In this document: positions 1-5,809 of the stretch, one piece after another
Position numbering within the stretch: position 1 is the first letter of the stretch
Layout: each line of letters starts with the position of its first letter
Source: an uncultured Oscillospiraceae bacterium
GTDB lineage: Bacteria; Bacillota; Clostridia; Oscillospirales; Oscillospiraceae
Direction: 5' to 3'
Assembly: GCA_900769835.1 (NCBI GenBank)
Contig: CAAGIE010000092.1
Location: forward strand, 1 to 6,727
Length of the DNA: 6,727 nt
Notes under the pieces: model-generated
Seen by the model: the letters and a program-made list of their open reading frames with translations, nothing else
Told to the model about the DNA's origin: nothing
Database searches by the model: none
Program-made: the position numbers and the translations under genes

Positions 1-19
1 CACGACGCTCTTCCGATCT
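1..19. other. Illumina TruSeq adapter remnant (non-genomic)
   Basis: These 19 bases, CACGACGCTCTTCCGATCT, are identical to the 3' end of the Illumina TruSeq universal adapter, the part that joins directly to the insert. Read on the minus strand they give AGATCGGAAGAGCGTCGTG, the usual read-through adapter. A 19-base exact match at the very end of a contig is far more likely to be untrimmed adapter than genome. The bases should be masked. They extend the spoIIIAC reading frame with a false tail reading RSEERR. Confidence 0.97.
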
Positions 20-196
20 GCGGATGCTGGCAAAAAATTCAGAAACCATGTTCATCACCATCATCAGCACCACAACCAGCCCCGTAATCGTAGTCATGGT
101 TGCCTGCTCCTCTCTGCCTGAGCGGGTAAGTACCTGATTTAAAATGGAGACGATAATACCAACGGCCGCAATTTTGAAAATTAAATCAATATCCAT
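20..196 (-). CDS. spoIIIAC: Stage III sporulation protein AC, 3' end missing
   Basis: This is a small integral membrane protein of the SpoIIIA complex, the mother-cell part of the SpoIIIA-SpoIIQ channel that supports the engulfed forespore. The frame starts MDIDLIFKIAAVGIIV at 196 and gives 59 genomic residues before entering the adapter at 1-19. Two hydrophobic segments are visible, at about residues 5-22 and 36-56, separated by a short polar loop (TRSGREEQ). This matches the two-helix SpoIIIAC architecture, whose usual length is roughly 65-68 residues, so only a few C-terminal residues should be missing. The start lies 3 nt after the spoIIIAB stop and has no well-spaced Shine-Dalgarno, which suggests translational coupling. 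Identification rests on the fold pattern plus its place directly after spoIIIAA and spoIIIAB. spoIIIAD would be expected next, outside the window. Confidence 0.9.
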
Positions 197-199
197 AAC

Positions 200-712
200 C
201 TAAATAAACAGAATCGCAAGGGCAGCACCGGCGCACAGTCCAAGCGTCTGATAACTGCGGATCCTGACATCCTTATTTCTGCAAAGTAGTTCCAGTTGTC
301 TTTTTGTTTCTGCTTTGGTGGCATTCAGGCTGCTCACCTGACCTTCTATATCGAATTTTCCCAGGGTCTGTCCCATCGAATCAATGACGTTTCTGGTGAT
401 GACGGGAATATCCTTGCATTTATGCAGGCAAACAGAGCAACATAGTGCCACATTTGGGGAAACCTGAGAGTCCATTTCCTCTGCAAGGGCAAGAAAATAG
501 CGGCAAACCGCACCGTTTTTCTGACCTACTGCCTGACGGCACAGCTCAGGTAACGGCGTCATTTTGTATGATAGTTCCCATTCCATATAGGAAACGATAT
601 CCAGCAGCTGCCGCATACATTTTTCTTCATATTTATACATAGCCGCGATCCGAAAGCCGACTGCACCGCATCCGGTGATCACACACAATGCACCCACGAT
701 CTTAAATATCAT
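200..712 (-). CDS. spoIIIAB: Stage III sporulation protein AB
   Basis: This 170-residue membrane protein belongs to the SpoIIIA assembly; known SpoIIIAB proteins resemble type II secretion GspF-like platform proteins and are thought to partner the SpoIIIAA ATPase. A hydrophobic segment at 1-23 (MIFKIVGALCVITGCGAVGF) is followed by a long helical cytoplasmic domain and a second hydrophobic segment at about 154-170 that ends the protein. Family hallmarks are the QLLDIVSYMEWELSYKMTPLPE stretch near residues 35-56 and GQTLGKFDIEGQ at 114-125. Length fits the family. The start is ATG at 712, with AAAGG about 8 nt upstream inside the 3' end of spoIIIAA; the gap to the spoIIIAA stop is 2 nt. It is presumably transcribed from the spoIIIAA promoter as part of the mother-cell operon. 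Confidence 0.95.
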   Translation of the reverse strand: MIFKIVGALCVITGCGAVGFRIAAMYKYEEKCMRQLLDIVSYMEWELSYKMTPLPELCRQAVGQKNGAVCRYFLALAEEMDSQVSPNVALCCSVCLHKCKDIPVITRNVIDSMGQTLGKFDIEGQVSSLNATKAETKRQLELLCRNKDVRIRSYQTLGLCAGAALAILFI

Positions 713-714
713 AC

Positions 715-1554
715 CTACATCCTTTCCACGTTCCAGGAACGATGCCTGTCAATTACGATCAGCCAGTCAAAGATCTTGCTCTCCACTAAAGGACGGTACA
801 CACCTCTGCCTAAAAGATCGGTTCTTGATTCTGCGTGTGCCGTGCATATCAGTTTCACACCGCACCAGCAAGCGTCTATAAGGGCGCTACAGTCCTTATG
901 GGACGTGATCTCATCAACCGCAACATAATGAGGTGTCATATTTTTGAGCAGAATCTGGATGCCCTGAGCCTTTGAGCAGCCGGACAAAATATCAGTTTGC
1001 TTTCCACATGGAAAACTTGGCGTTCCGTTTTCAAAAGGGAATATTTCTCTACGCTCGTCCACAACTGCGACAGAACCCGAATGCAGATCAGACCGAAGCC
1101 GTATAAGATCCCTGAGAAGCGTTGTTTTACCGGCTCCGGGCGGTCCGATAATCAAAATGGAGCCGTTTAAATGGCTTGTCCTGGCTGCGATTCCCGGAAA
1201 ATCTCGCGCTACACGAATGGATATGGATGTTGGCGTAGCGATACCGCTCATTAATCCGTCCTTCATTACTACTTCTCCGCAGATGCCGATGCGGTGACCG
1301 CCTGCCGCGGTGATATATCCCTTTGATACGGTGGAAACCGCCCAGGGCGAATACTTACTTGCCACATTGATGCAATAAGAGATCTCCTGCAATGTCGCAT
1401 TTTGCTTCAACGAATACGTTCTTGTTGTGGTTACAAGTTCAATTGGCGCATATATTCGCATTCGCACCTCTGTCAGGCTATCGCGATAGGGCTCAACAGC
1501 AGTTCGTATTGACTGGGGCAAAATGCCAACGTATGATTGCCATGCACATTTCAT
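715..1554 (-). CDS. spoIIIAA: Stage III sporulation protein AA, secretion-type ATPase
   Basis: SpoIIIAA is a cytoplasmic ATPase of the secretion (VirB11/GspE-like) superfamily that is thought to power the SpoIIIA-SpoIIQ channel from the mother cell. With the start at 1554 it has 279 residues, slightly shorter than the roughly 300 usual for the family. Visible motifs are GYITAAGGHRIGICGE (79-94), Walker A GPPGAGKTT (137-145), the acidic box VVDERRE (164-170), Walker B VAVDEI (211-216) and the sensor-like CTAHAES (237-243). The frame opens upstream with GTG at 1563 and ATG at 1560, but AGGAG at 1563-1567 is too close to both and lies exactly 8 nt from the ATG at 1554, so 1554 is chosen. It is first in the spoIIIA operon and lies downstream of a terminator, so it is independently transcribed, probably in the mother cell. 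Confidence 0.95.
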   Translation of the reverse strand: MKCAWQSYVGILPQSIRTAVEPYRDSLTEVRMRIYAPIELVTTTRTYSLKQNATLQEISYCINVASKYSPWAVSTVSKGYITAAGGHRIGICGEVVMKDGLMSGIATPTSISIRVARDFPGIAARTSHLNGSILIIGPPGAGKTTLLRDLIRLRSDLHSGSVAVVDERREIFPFENGTPSFPCGKQTDILSGCSKAQGIQILLKNMTPHYVAVDEITSHKDCSALIDACWCGVKLICTAHAESRTDLLGRGVYRPLVESKIFDWLIVIDRHRSWNVERM

Positions 1555-1562
1555 TTGCATCA

Positions 1563-1567
1563 CTCCT
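1563..1567 (-). promoter_or_regulatory. Ribosome binding site deciding the spoIIIAA start
   Basis: The minus strand reads AACAGGAGTGATGCAAATG. AGGAG is 8 nt from the last ATG (1552-1554). It overlaps the GTG at 1561-1563 and is only 2 nt from the ATG at 1558-1560. This favours a protein three residues shorter than the longest open frame. Confidence 0.75.
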
Positions 1568-1572
1568 GTTAG

Positions 1573-1600
1573 AGCCTATGAATGGTGGGACAAGATATGC
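1573..1600 (-). promoter_or_regulatory. Candidate sigma-E promoter of spoIIIA
   Basis: On the minus strand GCATATC (1594-1600) matches the sigma-E -35 consensus KMATATT at six of seven positions. CATAGGCT (1573-1580) carries the CATA core and final T of the -10 consensus CATACAHT. The spacer is 13 nt, one less than the usual 14-15. Transcription would begin about 1565-1570, leaving a very short leader before the AGGAG of spoIIIAA. spoIIIA in Bacillus subtilis is known to be sigma-E controlled, which agrees with this position. The -35 box abuts the U-tract of the upstream terminator. The match is by eye only. Confidence 0.5.
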
Positions 1601-1633
1601 AAAAAAAGAGCCGACAGCATATACTGTCGGCTC
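1601..1633 (-). terminator. Rho-independent terminator after the ECF S-component gene
   Basis: A perfect 10-bp stem, GAGCCGACAG paired with CTGTCGGCTC (1608-1617 and 1624-1633), encloses a 6-nt loop. In the minus-strand transcript it is followed at once by seven U residues (1601-1607). It lies 13 nt beyond the stop codon of the ECF gene. The plus-strand side has no T-run, so it works for minus-strand transcripts only. It insulates spoIIIA from the upstream housekeeping group. Confidence 0.93.
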
Positions 1634-1646
1634 AAGAAAAGGATAT

Positions 1647-2231
1647 TTATTGCTTTTTAAAGACCTTAATTAAGCGGTTGCTTGCAGGACTAACTACAAT
1701 ATTCAATATCAATTCAGGAACGAAATTAACAAGAATAATGGCAGAGAAAGCATAAGCGATTACATCGCCACCTGCAGACCACTGGCTCAGGACATCCACA
1801 AAGACTGTCAGCATAAATGTCACAAAAATGCCGGTGTTAACAACAGGGCAAACAATTGCGGCTAAGACTATTGCAAGGTAAGAGTTCTTTGCTTTCAGGA
1901 GCTTATAAACCCAACCGGATGCAATACCTGCCAAAACTCCCTTGCCCATCACCACCAGGAAGCAGATGATCGGATTCGCCTGCAGAACCATTGCGCCACC
2001 GACATCTGCGCCGGTAACGCAGTTAATGAATACGATCGTACCAAATGTCGCACCCAAAAGAGCGCCGGTCGCGGGACCGTACATCGCGGCACCCAGCACA
2101 ATGGGGATCAATACCAGAGAGAAATTGAATCCTCCAAAGGACGGGATCATACTGCTGACGAATTGCATTACGATAACCAAGGCCATCAGCAGTGCAATAG
2201 TTGCCATTTTTTTAACATTGATTTTTTTCAT
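1647..2231 (-). CDS. ECF-type transporter substrate-binding (S) component, substrate unknown
   Basis: This 194-residue integral membrane protein has about six hydrophobic segments (roughly 10-29, 36-54, 56-70, 85-110, 118-146 and 159-182). It resembles the S components of energy-coupling-factor vitamin importers (ECF_trnsprt/DUF3816-like). Family-like features are a basic N-terminus (MKKINVKK), an A-x3-A pattern in the first helix (A13, A17) of the type that contacts EcfT, FNFSLVLIPIVLGAAMYGPATGALLG (35-60), and a conserved-looking loop NCVTGADVGG (70-79). No EcfA, EcfA' or EcfT gene is in the window, so it probably shares an energising module encoded elsewhere (group II). I cannot assign the ligand; pantothenate, folate and others are possible. 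The start at 2231 has AAGGAGG at 2237-2243 with a 5-nt spacer. It lies 76 nt after ftsK and ends at a strong terminator, so it may be the last gene of the ftsK transcript. Confidence 0.85.
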   Translation of the reverse strand: MKKINVKKMATIALLMALVIVMQFVSSMIPSFGGFNFSLVLIPIVLGAAMYGPATGALLGATFGTIVFINCVTGADVGGAMVLQANPIICFLVVMGKGVLAGIASGWVYKLLKAKNSYLAIVLAAIVCPVVNTGIFVTFMLTVFVDVLSQWSAGGDVIAYAFSAIILVNFVPELILNIVVSPASNRLIKVFKKQ

Positions 2232-2278
2232 AGAATCCTCCTTGCTGTCGCTCCGGCTATCCGGATGCGATGCTTTTA

Positions 2279-2302
2279 TTCAAACGGTCAGATCCGTTTA
2301 AA
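2279..2302 (-). other. Hairpin between ftsK and the ECF gene, no U-tract
   Basis: In the minus-strand RNA, UUUAAACGG and CCGUUUGAA form a 9-bp stem with one G-U wobble around a 6-nt loop (AUCUGA). It begins 5 nt after the ftsK stop codon. The wobble makes it better in the minus-strand transcript than in the plus. No U-run follows, only AATAAAAGC further on, so it is a poor intrinsic terminator. It could be a processing or stabilising hairpin, or chance. The rest of the 76-nt gap shows only weak promoter-like matches (TTTAAA-N16-AATAAA) and no riboswitch that I recognise. Confidence 0.35.
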
Positions 2303-2307
2303 CCAGT

Positions 2308-4905
2308 TTAAAATTCTTCGTCTTCGCCTTCGTCAGCCAGGTCGTCAAACCCAAGCTGTGCGGATTGACCGGCTTTCATAGCCTCCCACTGCTCTTTGTT
2401 GATCAGGATGGTACGGGGCTTACTTCCCTGGAACGGGCCAACAATGCCTTTTTCTTCCATTTCATCAACAATTCTTGCGGCACGGGCATAGCCGAGTTTC
2501 AGTCTTCTTTGCAGAATAGAAACAGATGCCTGACCGGTCTCCATAAACACGTCCACTGCGGCGGGGAGCATTTCGTCACCACCAAGCTCGGATTCGTTGG
2601 GTTCGGGATCGGATGCGGTAGAAGGCTTGGAACTTGCCTGAGCGGCCTTGCGCTCGATATCATCCATAACCTTCTGGTCGTATTCTGCGGTGAAGTTTTC
2701 TTTTACAAACGTTGCAACTGCTTCCACCTCAGGATCGCTGACAAAGCAGCCCTGGACACGCTTAGGCTTGCCGTCGCCAATAGGTGCATAGAGCATGTCA
2801 CCTTTGCCTACCAGCTTTTCTGCGCCCATAGTATCCAGAATGATACGGGATTCCATAGCAGATGCAACTGCGAATGCGATACGGGAAGGAATGTTTGCTT
2901 TCATAAGGCCGGTGATCACGTCAGCGGAGGGTCGCTGAGTTGCGATGATCAGATGAATACCGGCGGCACGACCCATCTGTGCGATACGGCAGATGGATTC
3001 TTCCACTTCCTTTGCCGCAACCAGCATCAAGTCTGCCAATTCGTCGATAATAACAACGACCTTGGGCATCTTCTTGCCATCGACTTCCTGACTCTCGATA
3101 ATACTGTTGTAGGAGTCGATATCACGAACGCCGGCATCGGACATGGATTTATATCTGCGCATCATTTCGGTAACTGCCCACTGCAGAGAACCTGCCGCCT
3201 TCTTGGGATCAGTCACAACGGGGATCAGCAGATGAGGAATGCCGTTATAGATACCCAATTCCACCATCTTCGGGTCAACCATGATGAGTTTTACGTCATC
3301 GGGAGTCGCCTTATAGAGAATGGAAATGATTATGGAGTTCATACATACGGATTTACCGGAACCGGTAGTACCGGCAATCAGCATATGGGGCAGTTTTGCG
3401 ATGTTGCCAACAATGCAGTTACCGCCAATATCCTTACCGACTGCAAAGCTTGCCTTAGACTTTGCTTTGCTGAATTCTCCGGAATCGATAACCTCCCGGA
3501 GGGAAACCATATTCACTGCCTTGTTGGGGACTTCAATACCCACAACAGAGATCTTACCGGGAATTGCAGCAATGCGGACACCGGATGCGCCCAGACTCAA
3601 CGCAATATCGTCTGCAGCGGTGGTGAGTTTACTCAGACGAACACCTTTTTCCAGTTCCACTTCGTATCTGGTGACACTGGGACCGCGGGTCACATTGATG
3701 ATATGCGCCTCAATCTTAAAACTTGCGAGGGTTTCATTCAGTCTGCGTGTGTTCTCCTGCATTTCTGCAGTTGCGTTTCCGTAACCGCCTTCAGCCTGCT
3801 TCAGCAGCGTGATGGGCGGGAAGCAATATTCGGCTTTTTTGACGGCAGATTCATCCTCGGCAGGAACTTCCTCGGGTTCAGGCACAATTTCCTTCTTAGC
3901 CTTGCGCACTTCCCGCTTTTTCACGTCCACCTTCAGCGGAGGCATTTCGACGGGAGGCTCTTGCTCAATCTGCACGTCATCCATAAGCTCCTGCTCATCA
4001 ACGACCTGAATGGGAGCCGTAGCCTGAGCGATCGCCACGGGAGTTTCCAGGTCTGCGTCGATCTGCTTCATCATATCATCGGTATTTTGCTTGTTTTCGC
4101 AGTATTCAGGAATATCCTTGCCTTTTTCGCAATCGTATGCAGCTTTCAGCTTCTTTTCTTTCCGCTCGATCTTCTTCTGGGCAATATGATTGACCATCAC
4201 CGCGGCAGGTTCCTGGTAGGTTTTCTCTTCCTCCCACTCTGCCTTGGGACGTTCCTGAATTGCACGAATGATGCTGGGAATGGTGATCTGCATACCACCC
4301 AGCAAAGTCAGCAATGCCGAAATCACAAGGATGATATATGTAATGATCGTGCCGCAAAGCACATAGAACAAGCGAGTCGTCAATCCACAGATCACGCCAC
4401 CGGCGCTGCCGGCAATACCGTGATTATACAGATCACTAATAGATGCATTCGGTGCGTAACCATTGGTGATGCAAGTAAGATGAACGATGCTACCAACGAA
4501 AATAACAAAGCAAATCAGGCAAATCGTTCTGGCAATCACCGGCCGCTTTCCGCTGCTGACGTGGATCAGGAACATATACAATACGGTAGGAATGGATACA
4601 TAGAAGCCAATCTTACCAATCAAGCCCTGAACAAAATCTCCGAACCAGGAGACAAATACGCCACCGGACTTATCCTGGGTTAAAACGATCACCAGTTCAA
4701 AGATAAAGATACCGGCCAGGATAAAGGCGGAAATCACTCTGGGAGGAATAGAACGTTCGTTTTTCTTCTCAGGAGTTGCCTTTTGGGGTTCTGCCTTCTT
4801 CTTTGTTTCTGCGGCAGTTTTTTTGGTAGTGTTATTCGATTTTTTAGAGGTGCGGGAGGATGCAACTGCCCGCTCGGCATGGGATTTCTTTGTCTTTTTA
4901 GCCAT
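2308..4905 (-). CDS. ftsK/spoIIIE: DNA translocase of the FtsK/SpoIIIE family
   Basis: This septum-anchored motor uses ATP to pump double-stranded DNA; in sporulating Firmicutes SpoIIIE moves the chromosome into the forespore. The 865 residues divide into a Lys/Ala-rich disordered start (1-52), four membrane segments (about 55-76, 96-116, 126-146, 177-203), a charged Pro/Glu-rich linker (about 215-355), and the motor. The motor shows RGPSVTRYE (407-415), KDIGG (491-495), Walker A GTTGSGKS (512-519), DPKMVELG (544-551), Walker B VVVIIDELAD (616-625) and RAAGIHLIIATQRPS (646-660). A C-terminal winged-helix gamma domain (about 781-840; LQRRLKLGYARAARIVDEME, GSKPR) reads orienting DNA sequences in this family, and an acidic tail (853-865) ends the protein. 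The start has AAGGAGG at 4911-4917, 5 nt away and overlapping the stop of the preceding gene. Synteny with tepA favours the spoIIIE name, but FtsK and SpoIIIE cannot be told apart with certainty from sequence alone. Confidence 0.96.
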   Translation of the reverse strand: MAKKTKKSHAERAVASSRTSKKSNNTTKKTAAETKKKAEPQKATPEKKNERSIPPRVISAFILAGIFIFELVIVLTQDKSGGVFVSWFGDFVQGLIGKIGFYVSIPTVLYMFLIHVSSGKRPVIARTICLICFVIFVGSIVHLTCITNGYAPNASISDLYNHGIAGSAGGVICGLTTRLFYVLCGTIITYIILVISALLTLLGGMQITIPSIIRAIQERPKAEWEEEKTYQEPAAVMVNHIAQKKIERKEKKLKAAYDCEKGKDIPEYCENKQNTDDMMKQIDADLETPVAIAQATAPIQVVDEQELMDDVQIEQEPPVEMPPLKVDVKKREVRKAKKEIVPEPEEVPAEDESAVKKAEYCFPPITLLKQAEGGYGNATAEMQENTRRLNETLASFKIEAHIINVTRGPSVTRYEVELEKGVRLSKLTTAADDIALSLGASGVRIAAIPGKISVVGIEVPNKAVNMVSLREVIDSGEFSKAKSKASFAVGKDIGGNCIVGNIAKLPHMLIAGTTGSGKSVCMNSIIISILYKATPDDVKLIMVDPKMVELGIYNGIPHLLIPVVTDPKKAAGSLQWAVTEMMRRYKSMSDAGVRDIDSYNSIIESQEVDGKKMPKVVVIIDELADLMLVAAKEVEESICRIAQMGRAAGIHLIIATQRPSADVITGLMKANIPSRIAFAVASAMESRIILDTMGAEKLVGKGDMLYAPIGDGKPKRVQGCFVSDPEVEAVATFVKENFTAEYDQKVMDDIERKAAQASSKPSTASDPEPNESELGGDEMLPAAVDVFMETGQASVSILQRRLKLGYARAARIVDEMEEKGIVGPFQGSKPRTILINKEQWEAMKAGQSAQLGFDDLADEGEDEEF

Positions 4906-4915
4906 AGTGTCCTCC

Positions 4916-5740
4916 TTAGGAAATCAGGTACAGCACTACACTTAACAGAGCAGCACCTAAGCAATAGTAAGAAAATACGGAAAAACCGTTGTTGGCGGCC
5001 AGGCTCTTAATAAGCCGGATCGCTAAATACGCACCTGCAAAAGCGGTGATTCCGGAGATCAGGCAATAAAGGAAGGTCAAAAAGGATGTAATACCAAAAC
5101 CGACCGTCATAATTGTAATCAGGTCGAAAATGCAAAGCAAAATCGTTGCAGGGATAGTCAGTAAAAGTACCCAATCCACAACTTTCTGCTGATCCGCGCC
5201 TCGGATGACACCAAAACTAAGCATTACGCCAACCCTTGATACACCGGGAAAACACGACAGAATGCTGCTGAATCCAAATAATATGGACTCAACGGCGCTG
5301 AAATGGCTTGCATTACGATTACCGTGGGATGCGTGATCCTGCAGAAATAAAATCGCCGCATTTATAGCCAGAAACAGAGCAATATACAACAATTTACTGT
5401 TCATTCCGCTTGTGGTCAGAATCAGCAGTTGACACAGCACCATGGGGATCCAGGCAGTCTTCAATAATTTGCGGTCGAAAAAAGCCGGTGTTCTGTATGT
5501 ACGGCCCTTTCCTCTGGGGAGGGATCTCCCCTCTCTGCGGATTTCAGAGATCGCTTGACTGCAGGTATAGTAGACCGCGGCAATCACGCCAATGTGGATC
5601 AGCAGATCACTGAAAGGCACGCTGGATTGCATACCGAAAATTTTAAGCAGGATACCTTTATGCGCCCGGGAAGAAATGGGCAAAATCTGCGCACAACCCG
5701 ATATAAATCCCAAAATTACGCTCTTAATGAATGTGAACAT
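4916..5740 (-). CDS. Divergent undecaprenyl-diphosphatase (UppP/BacA)-like membrane protein
   Basis: Canonical UppP/BacA recycles undecaprenyl pyrophosphate to the monophosphate lipid carrier for cell-wall synthesis. This 274-residue, multi-helix protein aligns along its length: LGFISGCAQILPISSRAHKG (10-29) corresponds to the family LGxxEGxTEFLPxSSxGH motif, FSDLLIHIGVIAAV (43-56) to FxxxIQLGSILAV, and FPGVSRVGVML (164-174) to PGFSRSGxT. Ser24, His27 and Arg169 match E. coli Ser27, His30 and Arg174. However, both motif glutamates are replaced: Ser14 stands where Glu17 is, and Gln18 where Glu21 is. Activity is therefore doubtful, and it may bind lipid pyrophosphate or do something else. The frame opens upstream at 5773, but GGAGG at 5748-5752 lies 7 nt from the ATG at 5740, so that start is used. 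It lies 10 nt from ftsK, so the two are co-transcribed. Confidence 0.87.
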   Translation of the reverse strand: MFTFIKSVILGFISGCAQILPISSRAHKGILLKIFGMQSSVPFSDLLIHIGVIAAVYYTCSQAISEIRREGRSLPRGKGRTYRTPAFFDRKLLKTAWIPMVLCQLLILTTSGMNSKLLYIALFLAINAAILFLQDHASHGNRNASHFSAVESILFGFSSILSCFPGVSRVGVMLSFGVIRGADQQKVVDWVLLLTIPATILLCIFDLITIMTVGFGITSFLTFLYCLISGITAFAGAYLAIRLIKSLAANNGFSVFSYYCLGAALLSVVLYLIS

Positions 5741-5747
5741 CGGCCCA

Positions 5748-5752
5748 CCTCC
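5748..5752 (-). promoter_or_regulatory. Ribosome binding site deciding the uppP-like start
   Basis: The minus strand reads AAGGGGAGGTGGGCCGATG, placing GGAGG 7 nt before the ATG at 5738-5740. The upstream in-frame ATG at 5771-5773 has no such site, overlaps the candidate promoter region, and would add 11 residues (MEYLCTRGGGP) that are translated Shine-Dalgarno and leader sequence. Confidence 0.85.
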
Positions 5753-5776
5753 CCTTGTACATAAATATTCCATCCT

Positions 5777-5805
5777 ATTCTATCACACAATAATCGAAAT
5801 TTCCA
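5777..5805 (-). promoter_or_regulatory. Candidate sigma-A promoter for the uppP-like gene and ftsK
   Basis: The minus strand carries TGGAAA (5800-5805), a 17-nt spacer and TAGAAT (5777-5782). The -10 matches TATAAT at five of six and is preceded by TG one base upstream, an extended -10. The -35 matches TTGACA at four of six. Transcription would start near 5770, about 30 nt before the uppP-like start. It sits just after the tepA stop, so it could supplement read-through from tepA; no terminator is visible in this 69-nt gap. Confidence 0.5.
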
Positions 5806-5809
5806 GCAT

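Noticed and set aside
1392..1673. Plus-strand frame of 93 codons crossing the spoIIIAA start, promoter and terminator
   Set aside because: It overlaps the spoIIIAA 5' end and reads through the terminator hairpin. The product looks like no known protein and the regulatory signals explain the region better.
2232..2307. Possible vitamin riboswitch upstream of the ECF S component
   Set aside because: Only about 76 nt are available, with one simple hairpin next to the ftsK stop. I recognise no conserved thiamine, cobalamin, FMN, folate or other aptamer core there.
3320..3784. Plus-strand frame of 154 codons inside ftsK
   Set aside because: Shadow of the motor-domain coding sequence; no family resemblance and no dedicated ribosome binding site that stands out.
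2365..4683. Plus-strand open frame of 772 codons opposite ftsK
   Set aside because: It lies in exact codon register opposite an unmistakable FtsK/SpoIIIE gene, and its product is Cys/His/Asn-rich with no recognisable domain. Its openness follows from the absence of TTA, CTA and TCA codons in ftsK.
5509..5773. Longest-frame start of the uppP-like gene, and small plus-strand frames over its 5' part
   Set aside because: The extra 11 residues come from leader and Shine-Dalgarno sequence. The plus-strand frames are antisense shadows without supporting signals.
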